Assembly (NCBI GenBank): GCA_964557975.1
Contig: CAZLCG010000011.1
Coordinates: forward strand, 1 to 46,226
Direction: 5' to 3'
Source of the DNA: Fimenecus sp964557975
GTDB taxonomy: Bacteria; Bacillota; Clostridia; Oscillospirales; Acutalibacteraceae
Length of the DNA: 46,226 nucleotides
Part shown: piece after piece, positions 7,841-14,963 of the stretch
How positions within the stretch are numbered: position 1 is the first letter of the stretch
Layout of the letters: each line of letters begins with the position of its first letter
Notes under the pieces: model-generated
The model's database searches: none
Told to the model about the DNA's origin: nothing
The model's input: the letters and a program-made list of their open reading frames with translations, nothing else
Position numbers and translations under genes: made by a program

Positions 7841-7865
7841 TTTTCTGTCATCTCTCCAATCATAT

Positions 7866-7900
7866 TAAAAAGATAAGAGCATTCCCCACAGAATGCTCTT
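7866..7900 (-). terminator. Terminator-like hairpin between the lipid kinase and symporter genes
   Basis: A 10-bp stem (AAGAGCATTC/GAATGCTCTT) with a 6-base loop is followed on the minus strand by ATCTTTTT. It can end lipid kinase transcripts. The symporter promoter lies upstream of it, so it also sits at the 5' end of the symporter mRNA. Confidence 0.7.
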
Positions 7901-7913
7901 CGTGATTATAACT

Positions 7914-7942
7914 ATTATACAACGAAAGAATGTCGCACGCAA
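7914..7942 (-). promoter_or_regulatory. Promoter of the GPH symporter operon
   Basis: On the minus strand TTGCGT (7942-7937) and TATAAT (7919-7914) are 17 bases apart. The expected RNA start is at about 7907, so the 7866-7900 hairpin becomes the first structure in the message. Confidence 0.6.
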
Positions 7943-7990
7943 TTGTTTATAATTAACAAATAAATTGTCTGTTTTTCGTCAAAATGACTA

Positions 7991-8926
7991 TCAGAGCGTG
8001 CCGCTTTTTCTTCTCTCAAGGTAATCGGAGGTCGTCGGTATAACAACTCTCGCGGCCTTTTCAAGAATTTCAAACTGCGCTCTCGTAACATATTCGCATT
8101 CGCCGTCAACATTTACCGCAGCAGGGTTTTTGCTTTCAATTACCATTTTTTTGCCGCGGACAAACTCGGTAAAATCCCAGCCGAGATGCTCGCCTCTTTT
8201 ATACTGCCCGACAAGGCTTGCGAGCTTTAGTCTGCCGACAGTTTTATGCACGATTATACAGTCTAAAAGCCCGTCGTCCGGAAGCGCCTTGGGCGCGCCC
8301 ATATAGCCGCCGCCGTACCAACGGGAGTTTGCGCAAAGCGAGAAAAGCATAGTCCCCTCAAAGACCTTGTCGTCGTCAACGGTAACGCGGAACTCGCTGT
8401 TAAGCCTTCTCATAAGGCAGTAAAACAGAGAAACGGTATATGCAAATTCTCCGTTAATTCCGGGAATTTTTTTTGTTGAAGCCTGCTTGGCGCAGATTTC
8501 CGCGTCAAGTCCCATTGAGCATTGGCTTATCGCAACCCTGTCGCCCGACTTAATCAAATCGAACTGTGTTACAGTGCCGTTTACCTGAGAATCAATATCA
8601 ATAAGTTTTTCTTTATCGCCTAATATTCTTACGAAATCGTTACCCGAACCGAGCGGGATAACGGCAAACTCGGTGTTTGGGTAAAGATATGAGCCGTTTA
8701 TGACCTCATACAGAGTTCCGTCGCCGCCGCATGCGTAAAATCTTATTTTCTCGCCTTTTTCGGAGCATTTTTTCACATACTGCATACCGTCGCCCGCAAA
8801 CTTTGTAAGGTAAATTTCACCGTCCGTATCCTTATGCTCCGACAAATATTTTTCTATCTGCGGAATAAATTTTCCTGCCGCCTTTCCCTTGCCTGCCGCG
8901 GCGTTGACAATAAAAATATGCTTCAT
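7991..8926 (-). CDS. Diacylglycerol/lipid kinase family protein (YegS/DgkB type)
   Basis: This is a 311-residue cytoplasmic or peripheral membrane enzyme. The ATP-binding motif GGDGTLYEV is at about residues 68-76. The N-terminal NAAAGKGKA, the PLGSGNDFVR motif and the C-terminal NVDGE motif define the DAGK-catalytic/YegS-BmrU family. Members phosphorylate diacylglycerol or related lipids and in Gram-positives recycle the diacylglycerol released by lipoteichoic acid synthesis. I chose the ATG at 8926 because AGGTG precedes it by six bases; a GTG three codons upstream is possible. The THUMP methyltransferase gene ends 27 bases before it, so the two may be co-transcribed. The exact lipid substrate is not determined. 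Confidence 0.88.
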   Translation of the reverse strand: MKHIFIVNAAAGKGKAAGKFIPQIEKYLSEHKDTDGEIYLTKFAGDGMQYVKKCSEKGEKIRFYACGGDGTLYEVINGSYLYPNTEFAVIPLGSGNDFVRILGDKEKLIDIDSQVNGTVTQFDLIKSGDRVAISQCSMGLDAEICAKQASTKKIPGINGEFAYTVSLFYCLMRRLNSEFRVTVDDDKVFEGTMLFSLCANSRWYGGGYMGAPKALPDDGLLDCIIVHKTVGRLKLASLVGQYKRGEHLGWDFTEFVRGKKMVIESKNPAAVNVDGECEYVTRAQFEILEKAARVVIPTTSDYLERRKSGTL

Positions 8927-8953
8927 TTTTCGCACCTGCCATCCGATTATTTT

Positions 8954-10069
8954 TTATTTAAAATACATATACGCCTGACATTTTATCATACCGTTGTACA
9001 ATTTCCTGCGTTTATCCGCTTTTCTTCCGAACAGCTCCTCAAAGTCCTCAGAAGGGCTTATTATGCAGTAGCTGAAGCCGTGCTTTTGGGGGAATACCCT
9101 GCCGAGAGTTTTAATTATTTCCGAAGCCTCAAAAGCGCTTAACATTCTTTCGCCGTAAGGCGGATTGCAGATTACCGTACCTCTGTCGGTAACGGGTTTA
9201 AAGCTTTTCACATCGGCTTTTTTAAACTCAATATACTTTTCCACGCCTGCTCTTTTGGCGTTTTCCCTTGCAATTTCAAGCGAATTGCAATCAATATCCG
9301 AGCCGTAAGCCTTAAACGGACTTTCCGTAATAATGCTTTCACGCGCAAGCTGTCTTTCCCTTTCCCAAACAGAAGCGTCAATCTGTTCAAAACGCTCCGC
9401 CGCAAAATTTCTGCGAAGCCCGGGCGCGATATTGTGAGCAAGCATAGCGCCCTCGATAAGCACAGTCCCCGAACCGCACATAGGGTCGTAAAGCGTATGA
9501 TAAGGGCGAAGCCTTGAAAAATACGAGAGCGAAGCCGCAAGAGTTTCCTTTAACGGAGCGTCGTTTGCCTGAGGTCTGTAGCCTCTCTTATGAAGCCCCT
9601 GCCCTGTAGTGTCTATCATCAAATGGACCCTGTTTTTCATTATTGAAAAATCGATCTGATGCCTTGCGCCTGTTTCTTCAAACCGGTCAATATTATAAAC
9701 CGATTTCATTCTTTCGGCAACCGCTTTTTTTATAATCGCCTGACAGTCTCTGACGCTGAACAAGTCCGAATTGACGCTGTGCCCTTTTACGGGGAACTCG
9801 TCGTATTCGGTAAGATGTTTTTCCCAAGGCAAAGCCTTCGTTCCCCGAAACAGATCCTCAAACGAATGAGCCTCAAACGAGCCGATAATGAGAAGTATTC
9901 GTTCGGAATACCTTGAACGGATATTTGCCCTTGCGAGTATGCTTTCGTCACCCGAAAAAAACACACGCCCGTTTTCGGCGGCAATGTTTTCGGCGCCCAT
10001 TTCCTTTAATTCGTCGGAAACCGGTTTTTCAAGTCCGAAAATACACGGCGCCGTAAAATCCATTTTCAT
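8954..10069 (-). CDS. THUMP-domain class I SAM-dependent RNA methyltransferase (RlmL/YpsC type)
   Basis: This 371-residue protein has an N-terminal ferredoxin-like/THUMP region (about 1-155) for RNA binding. A Rossmann-type methyltransferase domain follows. Motif I is YDPMCGSGTVLIEGAML, and the catalytic motif is NPPYGERM, typical of N2-guanine or N6-adenine RNA methylation. The family includes the rRNA m2G enzyme RlmL and Bacillus YpsC. It is often annotated as an N6-adenine DNA methylase, which is less likely because the THUMP region points to RNA. The ATG at 10069 is preferred over a farther upstream in-frame ATG because GGAAAGGACGG lies just ahead of it. The target base is inferred only. 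Confidence 0.87.
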   Translation of the reverse strand: MKMDFTAPCIFGLEKPVSDELKEMGAENIAAENGRVFFSGDESILARANIRSRYSERILLIIGSFEAHSFEDLFRGTKALPWEKHLTEYDEFPVKGHSVNSDLFSVRDCQAIIKKAVAERMKSVYNIDRFEETGARHQIDFSIMKNRVHLMIDTTGQGLHKRGYRPQANDAPLKETLAASLSYFSRLRPYHTLYDPMCGSGTVLIEGAMLAHNIAPGLRRNFAAERFEQIDASVWERERQLARESIITESPFKAYGSDIDCNSLEIARENAKRAGVEKYIEFKKADVKSFKPVTDRGTVICNPPYGERMLSAFEASEIIKTLGRVFPQKHGFSYCIISPSEDFEELFGRKADKRRKLYNGMIKCQAYMYFK

Positions 10070-10138
10070 AATAATGCCGTCCGTCCTTTCCTGTAATATT
10101 ATATAATCCAAAAATTTAAAAATCAACCTTGCCGGGCT

Positions 10139-10171
10139 AAAAAAAGAACGGAAACATGCCGTTCCCGTTCT
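10139..10171 (-). terminator. Terminator after rpmA
   Basis: The hairpin has AGAACGG/CCGTTCT arms, followed on the minus strand by a run of T. It lies about 18 bases past the rpmA stop and separates the ribosomal protein operon from the methyltransferase gene. Confidence 0.75.
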
Positions 10172-10188
10172 GCATATTAAAACAAAAA

Positions 10189-10473
10189 TTACTGCTCGAC
10201 CTCGTAAACGCTGACTTTTTTGCGATCCTTGCCCATTCTTTCAAACCTAACCGTGCCGTCAACCTTTGCGAAAAGCGTATCGTCCGAGCCCTTGCCTACG
10301 TTTGTGCCGGGATGGATGTGAGTTCCGCGCTGTCTTACAAGGATATTTCCCGCGAGAACGAACTGACCGTCCGCGCGCTTAACGCCGAGACGCTTTGACT
10401 CTGAGTCACGTCCGTTTTTTGTAGAACCCATACCTTTTTTATGAGCGAACAGCTGAATGTTTATTTTAAGCAT
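10189..10473 (-). CDS. rpmA: 50S ribosomal protein L27, with Prp-cleaved N-terminal extension
   Basis: The 94-residue L27 contains the conserved AHKKGMGSTKNGRDS and RQRGTHIHPGTNVGKG segments. It begins with MLKINIQLF ahead of AHKKG. In Bacillota this extension is removed after the LQLF-type motif by the cysteine protease Prp. The cleaved N-terminus then reaches the peptidyl transferase centre. The predicted cleavage is after Phe9. The gene lies two bases after prp in the rplU-prp-rpmA operon. Identification is essentially certain. Confidence 0.98.
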   Translation of the reverse strand: MLKINIQLFAHKKGMGSTKNGRDSESKRLGVKRADGQFVLAGNILVRQRGTHIHPGTNVGKGSDDTLFAKVDGTVRFERMGKDRKKVSVYEVEQ

Positions 10474-10475
10474 TA

Positions 10476-10793
10476 TTAAGCACCTCTTTCAACTTTTATA
10501 TATTCGGGATACATTTTTTCGAGTTCCTTTAAATGAAGATAAAACCCGTTTAATATATCCTGAGCCTTTTTTTCTTCATCTTCGGCAAGGCTTAAACTGA
10601 GACGCCCGTCACTTTCGTGAATTTCGGGGCTGAGCTTCATAATCTCGGTCAAAGTGTTGCACACCATAAACGCGGGGGAGGAAACCGCCGAACAAATTAT
10701 ATCTCTGCCGCTTTTCTCACTGCCCGAATGACCGCATATTGAGAAACCGTTTATAAGACCGTCTTTGCCGAAAACAAAATTTGCGGTTATCAT
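10476..10793 (-). CDS. prp: Ribosomal-processing cysteine protease Prp (YsxB)
   Basis: The protein has 105 residues. The catalytic His22 is in GHSG and Cys34 is in CSAVS, at the same positions as in characterised Prp proteins. The enzyme removes the N-terminal extension of L27 during ribosome assembly. It is encoded between rplU and rpmA with three bases to rplU and two to rpmA, the conserved Bacillota arrangement. The adjacent L27 carries the expected substrate motif, which supports function. Confidence 0.96.
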   Translation of the reverse strand: MITANFVFGKDGLINGFSICGHSGSEKSGRDIICSAVSSPAFMVCNTLTEIMKLSPEIHESDGRLSLSLAEDEEKKAQDILNGFYLHLKELEKMYPEYIKVERGA

Positions 10794-10796
10794 TTT

Positions 10797-11108
10797 TTAA
10801 GCGTTGATTGCGGAAATCTCAACCTTAGTGTAGGGCTGACGATGACCTTTCTTGCGCTTTTCGTTTTTCTTGGGCTTGTAAGTGAATACAACTACCTTTT
10901 TGCCCTTGCCGTTTTTAAGCGCCTTAGCGGTAACTGTTGCGCCCTCAACGTAAGGCGCGCCGACCTTGATACCGTCGTCTGCGCCGACCGCGATAACCTT
11001 GTCAAAGGTTACTTCGGCTTCCGCTTCGACCGCAAGCTTTTCAACATAGATTATGTCGCCCTGCTGAACCTTGTACTGCTTGCCGCCCGTTTCGATTACT
11101 GCGTACAT
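10797..11108 (-). CDS. rplU: 50S ribosomal protein L21
   Basis: The 103-residue L21 begins MYAVIETGGKQYKVQQGD and ends with the basic KKGHRQPYTKVEI segment that contacts 23S rRNA. The length is normal for the family. It is the first gene of the rplU-prp-rpmA operon and starts after a leader of about 90 bases. Its upstream promoter is a clear sigma-A type. Confidence 0.98.
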   Translation of the reverse strand: MYAVIETGGKQYKVQQGDIIYVEKLAVEAEAEVTFDKVIAVGADDGIKVGAPYVEGATVTAKALKNGKGKKVVVFTYKPKKNEKRKKGHRQPYTKVEISAINA

Positions 11109-11197
11109 TTTTTTACCTACCTTAAAATAGTCTCGCTATCGGAGGCGGGAAAAACCGCTTTTAAGTATTTTGACATACTGCCCCCTGATATGCGGCA
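11109..11197 (-). promoter_or_regulatory. Possible L21 leader RNA
   Basis: The predicted rplU mRNA leader is about 90 bases. It contains a GCGG/CCGC hairpin with a T-rich loop and other short inverted repeats. Bacillota rplU genes often carry an autoregulatory L21 leader. I see structure and position, but cannot confirm the consensus. Confidence 0.4.
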
Positions 11198-11203
11198 TAT
11201 AGT

Positions 11204-11232
11204 ATTTTAACAGACAGCCGGATATTTGTCAA
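11204..11232 (-). promoter_or_regulatory. Promoter of rplU-prp-rpmA
   Basis: TTGACA (11232-11227) and TAAAAT (11209-11204) on the minus strand are 17 bases apart. Both boxes are close to consensus. Confidence 0.8.
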
Positions 11233-11263
11233 CCGAAAAATCAAATTCCTTTCGCGGCGGCGT

Positions 11264-11935
11264 CTATATTTTAAACACATACATATAAATTGAAAGGAAA
11301 TGCAGAATTGAGCCTGCAAGCACAAAGAAGTGAAAAACCGAGTGAAAATATCTTTTCTTTGAACCTATGCCGTAAATTATCGCGCCCGCCGTATATGAAA
11401 TTCCGCCCGCTGCAAGCAGGTAAATCCCCGTGTGGCTGAAGCAGCTCCAAAGCGTTTTTACCGCGAAGATTATCATCCACCCTAAAGCAAGATACAAAAC
11501 CATCTGTACAGCCTTGGTTTTGTTAAAAAGCGTTAGGGTAATCGGAACCGCGGCAGCGACGACCGCCCACGCGACGCCGAAGATTACCCAGCCCGCAACA
11601 GCGTTTACGGGTCTTATAACAAGCAGCGCGAACGGCGTAATCGTGCCCGCAATCATAGGGTAAATCATAGAATGGTCAACCATTCTCATAGCCCTTTTGC
11701 CGTTATTCGGTCTTAATGCGTGATAAACCGACGAGCAGGAATACATTGCTATCATCGTAGCTCCGTAAACGAAGCTTATAATTGCCCAGTCCCACCGCCT
11801 TGCCGTATACGATCGTATAAGGCAGAGTATCAAAGCGACTATCGAAAGCCCTCCGCCGACTATGTGCGAAATCGAATTAAGCCAATCCTCCGAACGGGTG
11901 TAATCAGCAAGCTTAATGCTGTCAAGATGTGACAT
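11264..11935 (-). CDS. Hemolysin III / PAQR-family membrane protein
   Basis: This 223-residue integral membrane protein has seven predicted segments. The family's metal-site and signature residues are visible in SISHIVGGGLS near the N-terminus, SCSSVYHAL and DHSMIYPMIAGT in the middle, and HSVFHFFVLAGSILHF near the C-terminus. The His and Asp residues are expected to bind Zn2+. Bacterial members (YqfA, hemolysin III) are linked to membrane-lipid homeostasis, and the hemolysin name reflects early heterologous assays. The start follows AGGGAGA. No partner gene is obvious, and a 133-base gap separates it from the flavodoxin-like gene. Confidence 0.9.
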   Translation of the reverse strand: MSHLDSIKLADYTRSEDWLNSISHIVGGGLSIVALILCLIRSYTARRWDWAIISFVYGATMIAMYSCSSVYHALRPNNGKRAMRMVDHSMIYPMIAGTITPFALLVIRPVNAVAGWVIFGVAWAVVAAAVPITLTLFNKTKAVQMVLYLALGWMIIFAVKTLWSCFSHTGIYLLAAGGISYTAGAIIYGIGSKKRYFHSVFHFFVLAGSILHFLSIYMYVFKI

Positions 11936-12068
11936 TACGACTATCTCCCTTATTTGTTTTTTAGAGACTGTATTACGTCTTCCGTTACCTTAACTCTACA
12001 CCCTTTTATTTCGCCGTACAACCAACTTCTGTTTGCAAAAGACCTTAGGAAACCCGCAGTTGCGAAAT

Positions 12069-12569
12069 TTAAGAATCCGGTTGCGAAACCGCTTTTATTT
12101 TCTTTGCAAACTCCTTTACGCTTTTCTCATTTATTGTAAATTCTCTGTGAATACCCTTTTCACGGTCGGCGTTTGAGACAGCCTTTGCCGCAAGCCTGTC
12201 AAAGCCATGAAGCTTTTTTATGTCAAGCTCGCCGCCGAAGGACGCGGTTGAAACCATAGTTTTTAAAAGCTGCGGGGGAACATTGTGTTGAATGTAATCC
12301 TCGGCGTTATTTTCAAAACAGTTACATATAAAAAACGCCGTTTTGATTTCCACTAAGCGCTTAATAAACGCAAGCATAAATTTGGAAATGCTCCTGTCAA
12401 CCGTTCCCATTCTTATATAACTGCCGATAATTACCGTATCGTATTTTGATAGGTCAAAGCTCTGTTTGTTAATGTCTATAACGTCGCATCCGCCAAGCTC
12501 CCTTGAAAGCATTTGAGCCGCTGCTTCGGTAGTCTGCGTTTTTGTCGCGTATACAATTACGGTTGACAT
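12069..12569 (-). CDS. Flavodoxin-domain protein
   Basis: This is a 166-residue protein with a flavodoxin-like fold. The N-terminal beta strand and FMN phosphate loop read STVIVYATKTQTTEAAA, and a second FMN-loop segment is VIIGSYIRMG. It resembles the short flavodoxin_5 group that includes HemG-like protoporphyrinogen oxidases, but no haem gene is nearby. Several Cys residues, including CNCFENN, occur in the middle. The ATG at 12569 is chosen because GAAGGT precedes it. It starts four bases after the cysteine synthase stop, so it is the last gene of the salvage operon. The electron-transfer partner is unknown. Confidence 0.75.
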   Translation of the reverse strand: MSTVIVYATKTQTTEAAAQMLSRELGGCDVIDINKQSFDLSKYDTVIIGSYIRMGTVDRSISKFMLAFIKRLVEIKTAFFICNCFENNAEDYIQHNVPPQLLKTMVSTASFGGELDIKKLHGFDRLAAKAVSNADREKGIHREFTINEKSVKEFAKKIKAVSQPDS

Positions 12570-12573
12570 CACT

Positions 12574-13512
12574 TTACCTTCTCTCTTTATCGAATAACGC
12601 CGTGCTGAAATATCTTTCTCCCGTATCGGGTAAAACCGTAACCACGGTTTTACCCTTACCGAGCTTTTTTGCAAGTCTTATTGCCGCCGCAACATTTGAA
12701 CCGCTTGAAATACCGCAGAGCAGTCCCTCTTCCCTTGCAAGCCTGCGGGACGTTTCAAGAGCCTCCTCATCGGAAATAACACAGACGTCCCCGTAAATCT
12801 CGGTATTGAGATTTTCCGGAATGATTCCGTCGCCTATTCCCATTTGCAAATGAGTTCCGATACTGCCGCCCGAAAGTATAGCCGCATGTTCAGGCTCAAC
12901 CGCCCAGATTTCGATGTCGGGATACTGCCTTTTAAGCACCTCGCCTATACCCGAAAGCGTGCCGCCCGTGCCTACGCCCGAGCAGAAGCCGTGAATGGGG
13001 CCTTCGGTCTGCTCAAGTATTTCAACTGCGGTGTGGTATTTGTGAACAAGCGGATTGTCCGGATTTTTGAATTGCTGAGGCACATATACATTTTTGTCCT
13101 CTTTTTCCATTTTTAACGCAGTATTTAAACATTCCTCAATACATTTTCCTATATCCCCGTCATCATGAATTACAATTACCTCCGCGCCGTACTGTTCAAC
13201 GAGCTTGCGTCTTTCAACGCTTACGGAGTCGGGCATAATTATTTTGACCTTATATCCCTTGACAGCGCCTACAAGCGCGATGCCTATGCCTTGATTTCCG
13301 CTTGTCGGCTCAACGATTACCGAAGCCTTGTTTATTTTGCCCGCCTTTTCAGCCGCCGAAATCATATTATATGCAACTCTTGTCTTGATACTTCCGCCTA
13401 TGTTAACGCCCTCGTATTTAACAAGGATTTCGGCGCTGCCGCCGTCCGCCATTTTATTAAGCCTTATCATGGGCGTTCTGCCTATCGCTTCAAGGACATT
13501 GTTATAAATCAA
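12574..13512 (-). CDS. cysK: PLP-dependent cysteine synthase (O-acetylserine sulfhydrylase family)
   Basis: The protein has 312 residues. The PLP lysine is Lys43 in GGSIKTR, the substrate loop is TSGNQG (70-75), the phosphate loop is GVGTGGT, and GISSGSN lies near the C-terminus. The family makes cysteine from O-acetylserine and sulfide. Two changes from typical CysK are visible: Asp after the Lys in SVKDR is Thr here, and the usual TSGNTG is TSGNQG. A different sulfur donor or acceptor is therefore possible. The start is TTG, placed eight bases after GGAGG. It lies 17 bases after the phosphoesterase gene and four before the flavodoxin gene, inside the salvage operon. Confidence 0.88.
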   Translation of the reverse strand: MIYNNVLEAIGRTPMIRLNKMADGGSAEILVKYEGVNIGGSIKTRVAYNMISAAEKAGKINKASVIVEPTSGNQGIGIALVGAVKGYKVKIIMPDSVSVERRKLVEQYGAEVIVIHDDGDIGKCIEECLNTALKMEKEDKNVYVPQQFKNPDNPLVHKYHTAVEILEQTEGPIHGFCSGVGTGGTLSGIGEVLKRQYPDIEIWAVEPEHAAILSGGSIGTHLQMGIGDGIIPENLNTEIYGDVCVISDEEALETSRRLAREEGLLCGISSGSNVAAAIRLAKKLGKGKTVVTVLPDTGERYFSTALFDKERR

Positions 13513-13529
13513 AATATATTCCTCCGATA

Positions 13530-14963
13530 TTATCTTTTCACCGAAAGGTGATTGTTGTCAATTTCGCCGCCCGTGAGTATTTCCCGCACGGCGCCGCTTA
13601 ATTGCTCGGTCAGCGTTCTCGCCTTTACGTTTTTTATTTTAAGCCCTGCGGCAACCTTTTTAGGTATATCGGCAAATTCGGTAATAACATTATAATACGG
13701 CGTCCCCTTTTCGTGCTTTACGAGCGCGCCGTCAAGTATAGACAGCATTGAGCTTTTAACCGCGTCAATGACCTTGATACCGCGCATACATTCTAAATCC
13801 TCCCTTGAAAACATCCTCCCGAATGTAAGCGTATGAATTTTACTGCCCAAAGAGTAAACCGTAAGCCTGTCAAGAAGTACGGCGAGCGCCTTAAACGCGG
13901 GCTTTAGCCTTTCGGCGTCCCCTTTCTTTATATGGAACTCCTCAAGATACCTTGCAAAGTCGCCCTTGCTTTCATTTTTTGCAGAGAATAAAATTCGCGT
14001 GATAATATTTGTCGCATGATTTTTTAAATATTCCGATGTGCAGACTCTGCCGTTATAAGTAAATTTTTCAACATGGTCGGTGTCAATGCTTATTTTTTCC
14101 CTGTCGACCGTAATATTTACAATCGGCGCGGGATAACCCACAAGCGAGCCTACATTTATCTCATAAAGCTCGTTGCCGTTTGAGGATGTATATTTGTCGA
14201 TCCGCTGAATATGGGAATGACCTACAAAAATAAATCTCATACCCGCCTCGCAGAACCTTTCAATATACATTTCGTGTCTACCGCAGCACGCCCCGCCGCC
14301 CGTAATAAGCGGCGAGATATGCGAATAAAGCAGATGATGCTCCATACCGATAACAAGCTTGCCGTTTGCAGCCTCCTCCTTTACCGTGTTTACGATCCAT
14401 TCAAGATGCTCGTCGGTAAAGCCCGAAGCACCCATGCCGTCCTGATCGTCAATAAGCGAAAGAAAAACCACATCGTTCGGGAAATCAACAACATATGAGC
14501 AGGTTCCGAGATGCGTTTTGTAGTGCTTTCTTGCACCCGAAAGCCCGAAATTACGGTACATCTCGCAAAGCTCGCCGCTCGTGACCGTCGGCACGTCGCG
14601 GTAAACGCGGTCACCGTCATATCTTCTCGGATTTCGGTCACAGCACCAATCGTGAGTTGCAAGCGTAACATAAACGGGCTTGAAGCGCTGAAGCTCCTTG
14701 AGCTTTTCAATAAATTCCTCGTGACACACCCTTTCGCCGTCGTCCGTCAAATCACCGGCGATCATTACGGCGTCGGCGTCGCTGTTCTTTATTTTCTCAA
14801 ACGCCGCATCTATAATATCCCCTGTTTCGGCAAGACATTTTTGGTCTGTGGAGCTTCTTATTTCATAAGCCTTTCCGCTTGTGCCGAGAGTTTTTGAATA
14901 ATGGTGAGTGTCCGCAATAAAGGTAAGCTTGGTTTTTTCCGTATTATTCGCCTTCAATTGCAA
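13530..14963 (-). CDS. Calcineurin-like metallophosphoesterase
   Basis: The protein has 477 residues. Dimetal site motifs are DTHH (Asp18, His20), GDLTDDG (Asp71), EHH in the middle and GHSH. The usual GNHD/E motif is ATHD (102-105), so the Asn metal ligand is replaced by Thr103. A C-terminal region of about 200 residues beyond the phosphoesterase core is not recognised. There is no signal peptide, so it should act in the cytoplasm. The start is TTG at 14963 or TTG at 14957, overlapping the transporter gene by about 14-20 bases, with GAGGG upstream. Its place in the operon suggests a sugar-phosphate or nucleotide substrate, but this is inference. Confidence 0.8.
   Translation of the reverse strand: MQLKANNTEKTKLTFIADTHHYSKTLGTSGKAYEIRSSTDQKCLAETGDIIDAAFEKIKNSDADAVMIAGDLTDDGERVCHEEFIEKLKELQRFKPVYVTLATHDWCCDRNPRRYDGDRVYRDVPTVTSGELCEMYRNFGLSGARKHYKTHLGTCSYVVDFPNDVVFLSLIDDQDGMGASGFTDEHLEWIVNTVKEEAANGKLVIGMEHHLLYSHISPLITGGGACCGRHEMYIERFCEAGMRFIFVGHSHIQRIDKYTSSNGNELYEINVGSLVGYPAPIVNITVDREKISIDTDHVEKFTYNGRVCTSEYLKNHATNIITRILFSAKNESKGDFARYLEEFHIKKGDAERLKPAFKALAVLLDRLTVYSLGSKIHTLTFGRMFSREDLECMRGIKVIDAVKSSMLSILDGALVKHEKGTPYYNVITEFADIPKKVAAGLKIKNVKARTLTEQLSGAVREILTGGEIDNNHLSVKR

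Noticed and set aside
13513..13529. Separate promoter or T-box before cysK
   Set aside because: Only 17 bases separate it from the phosphoesterase gene, enough for a ribosome binding site only.
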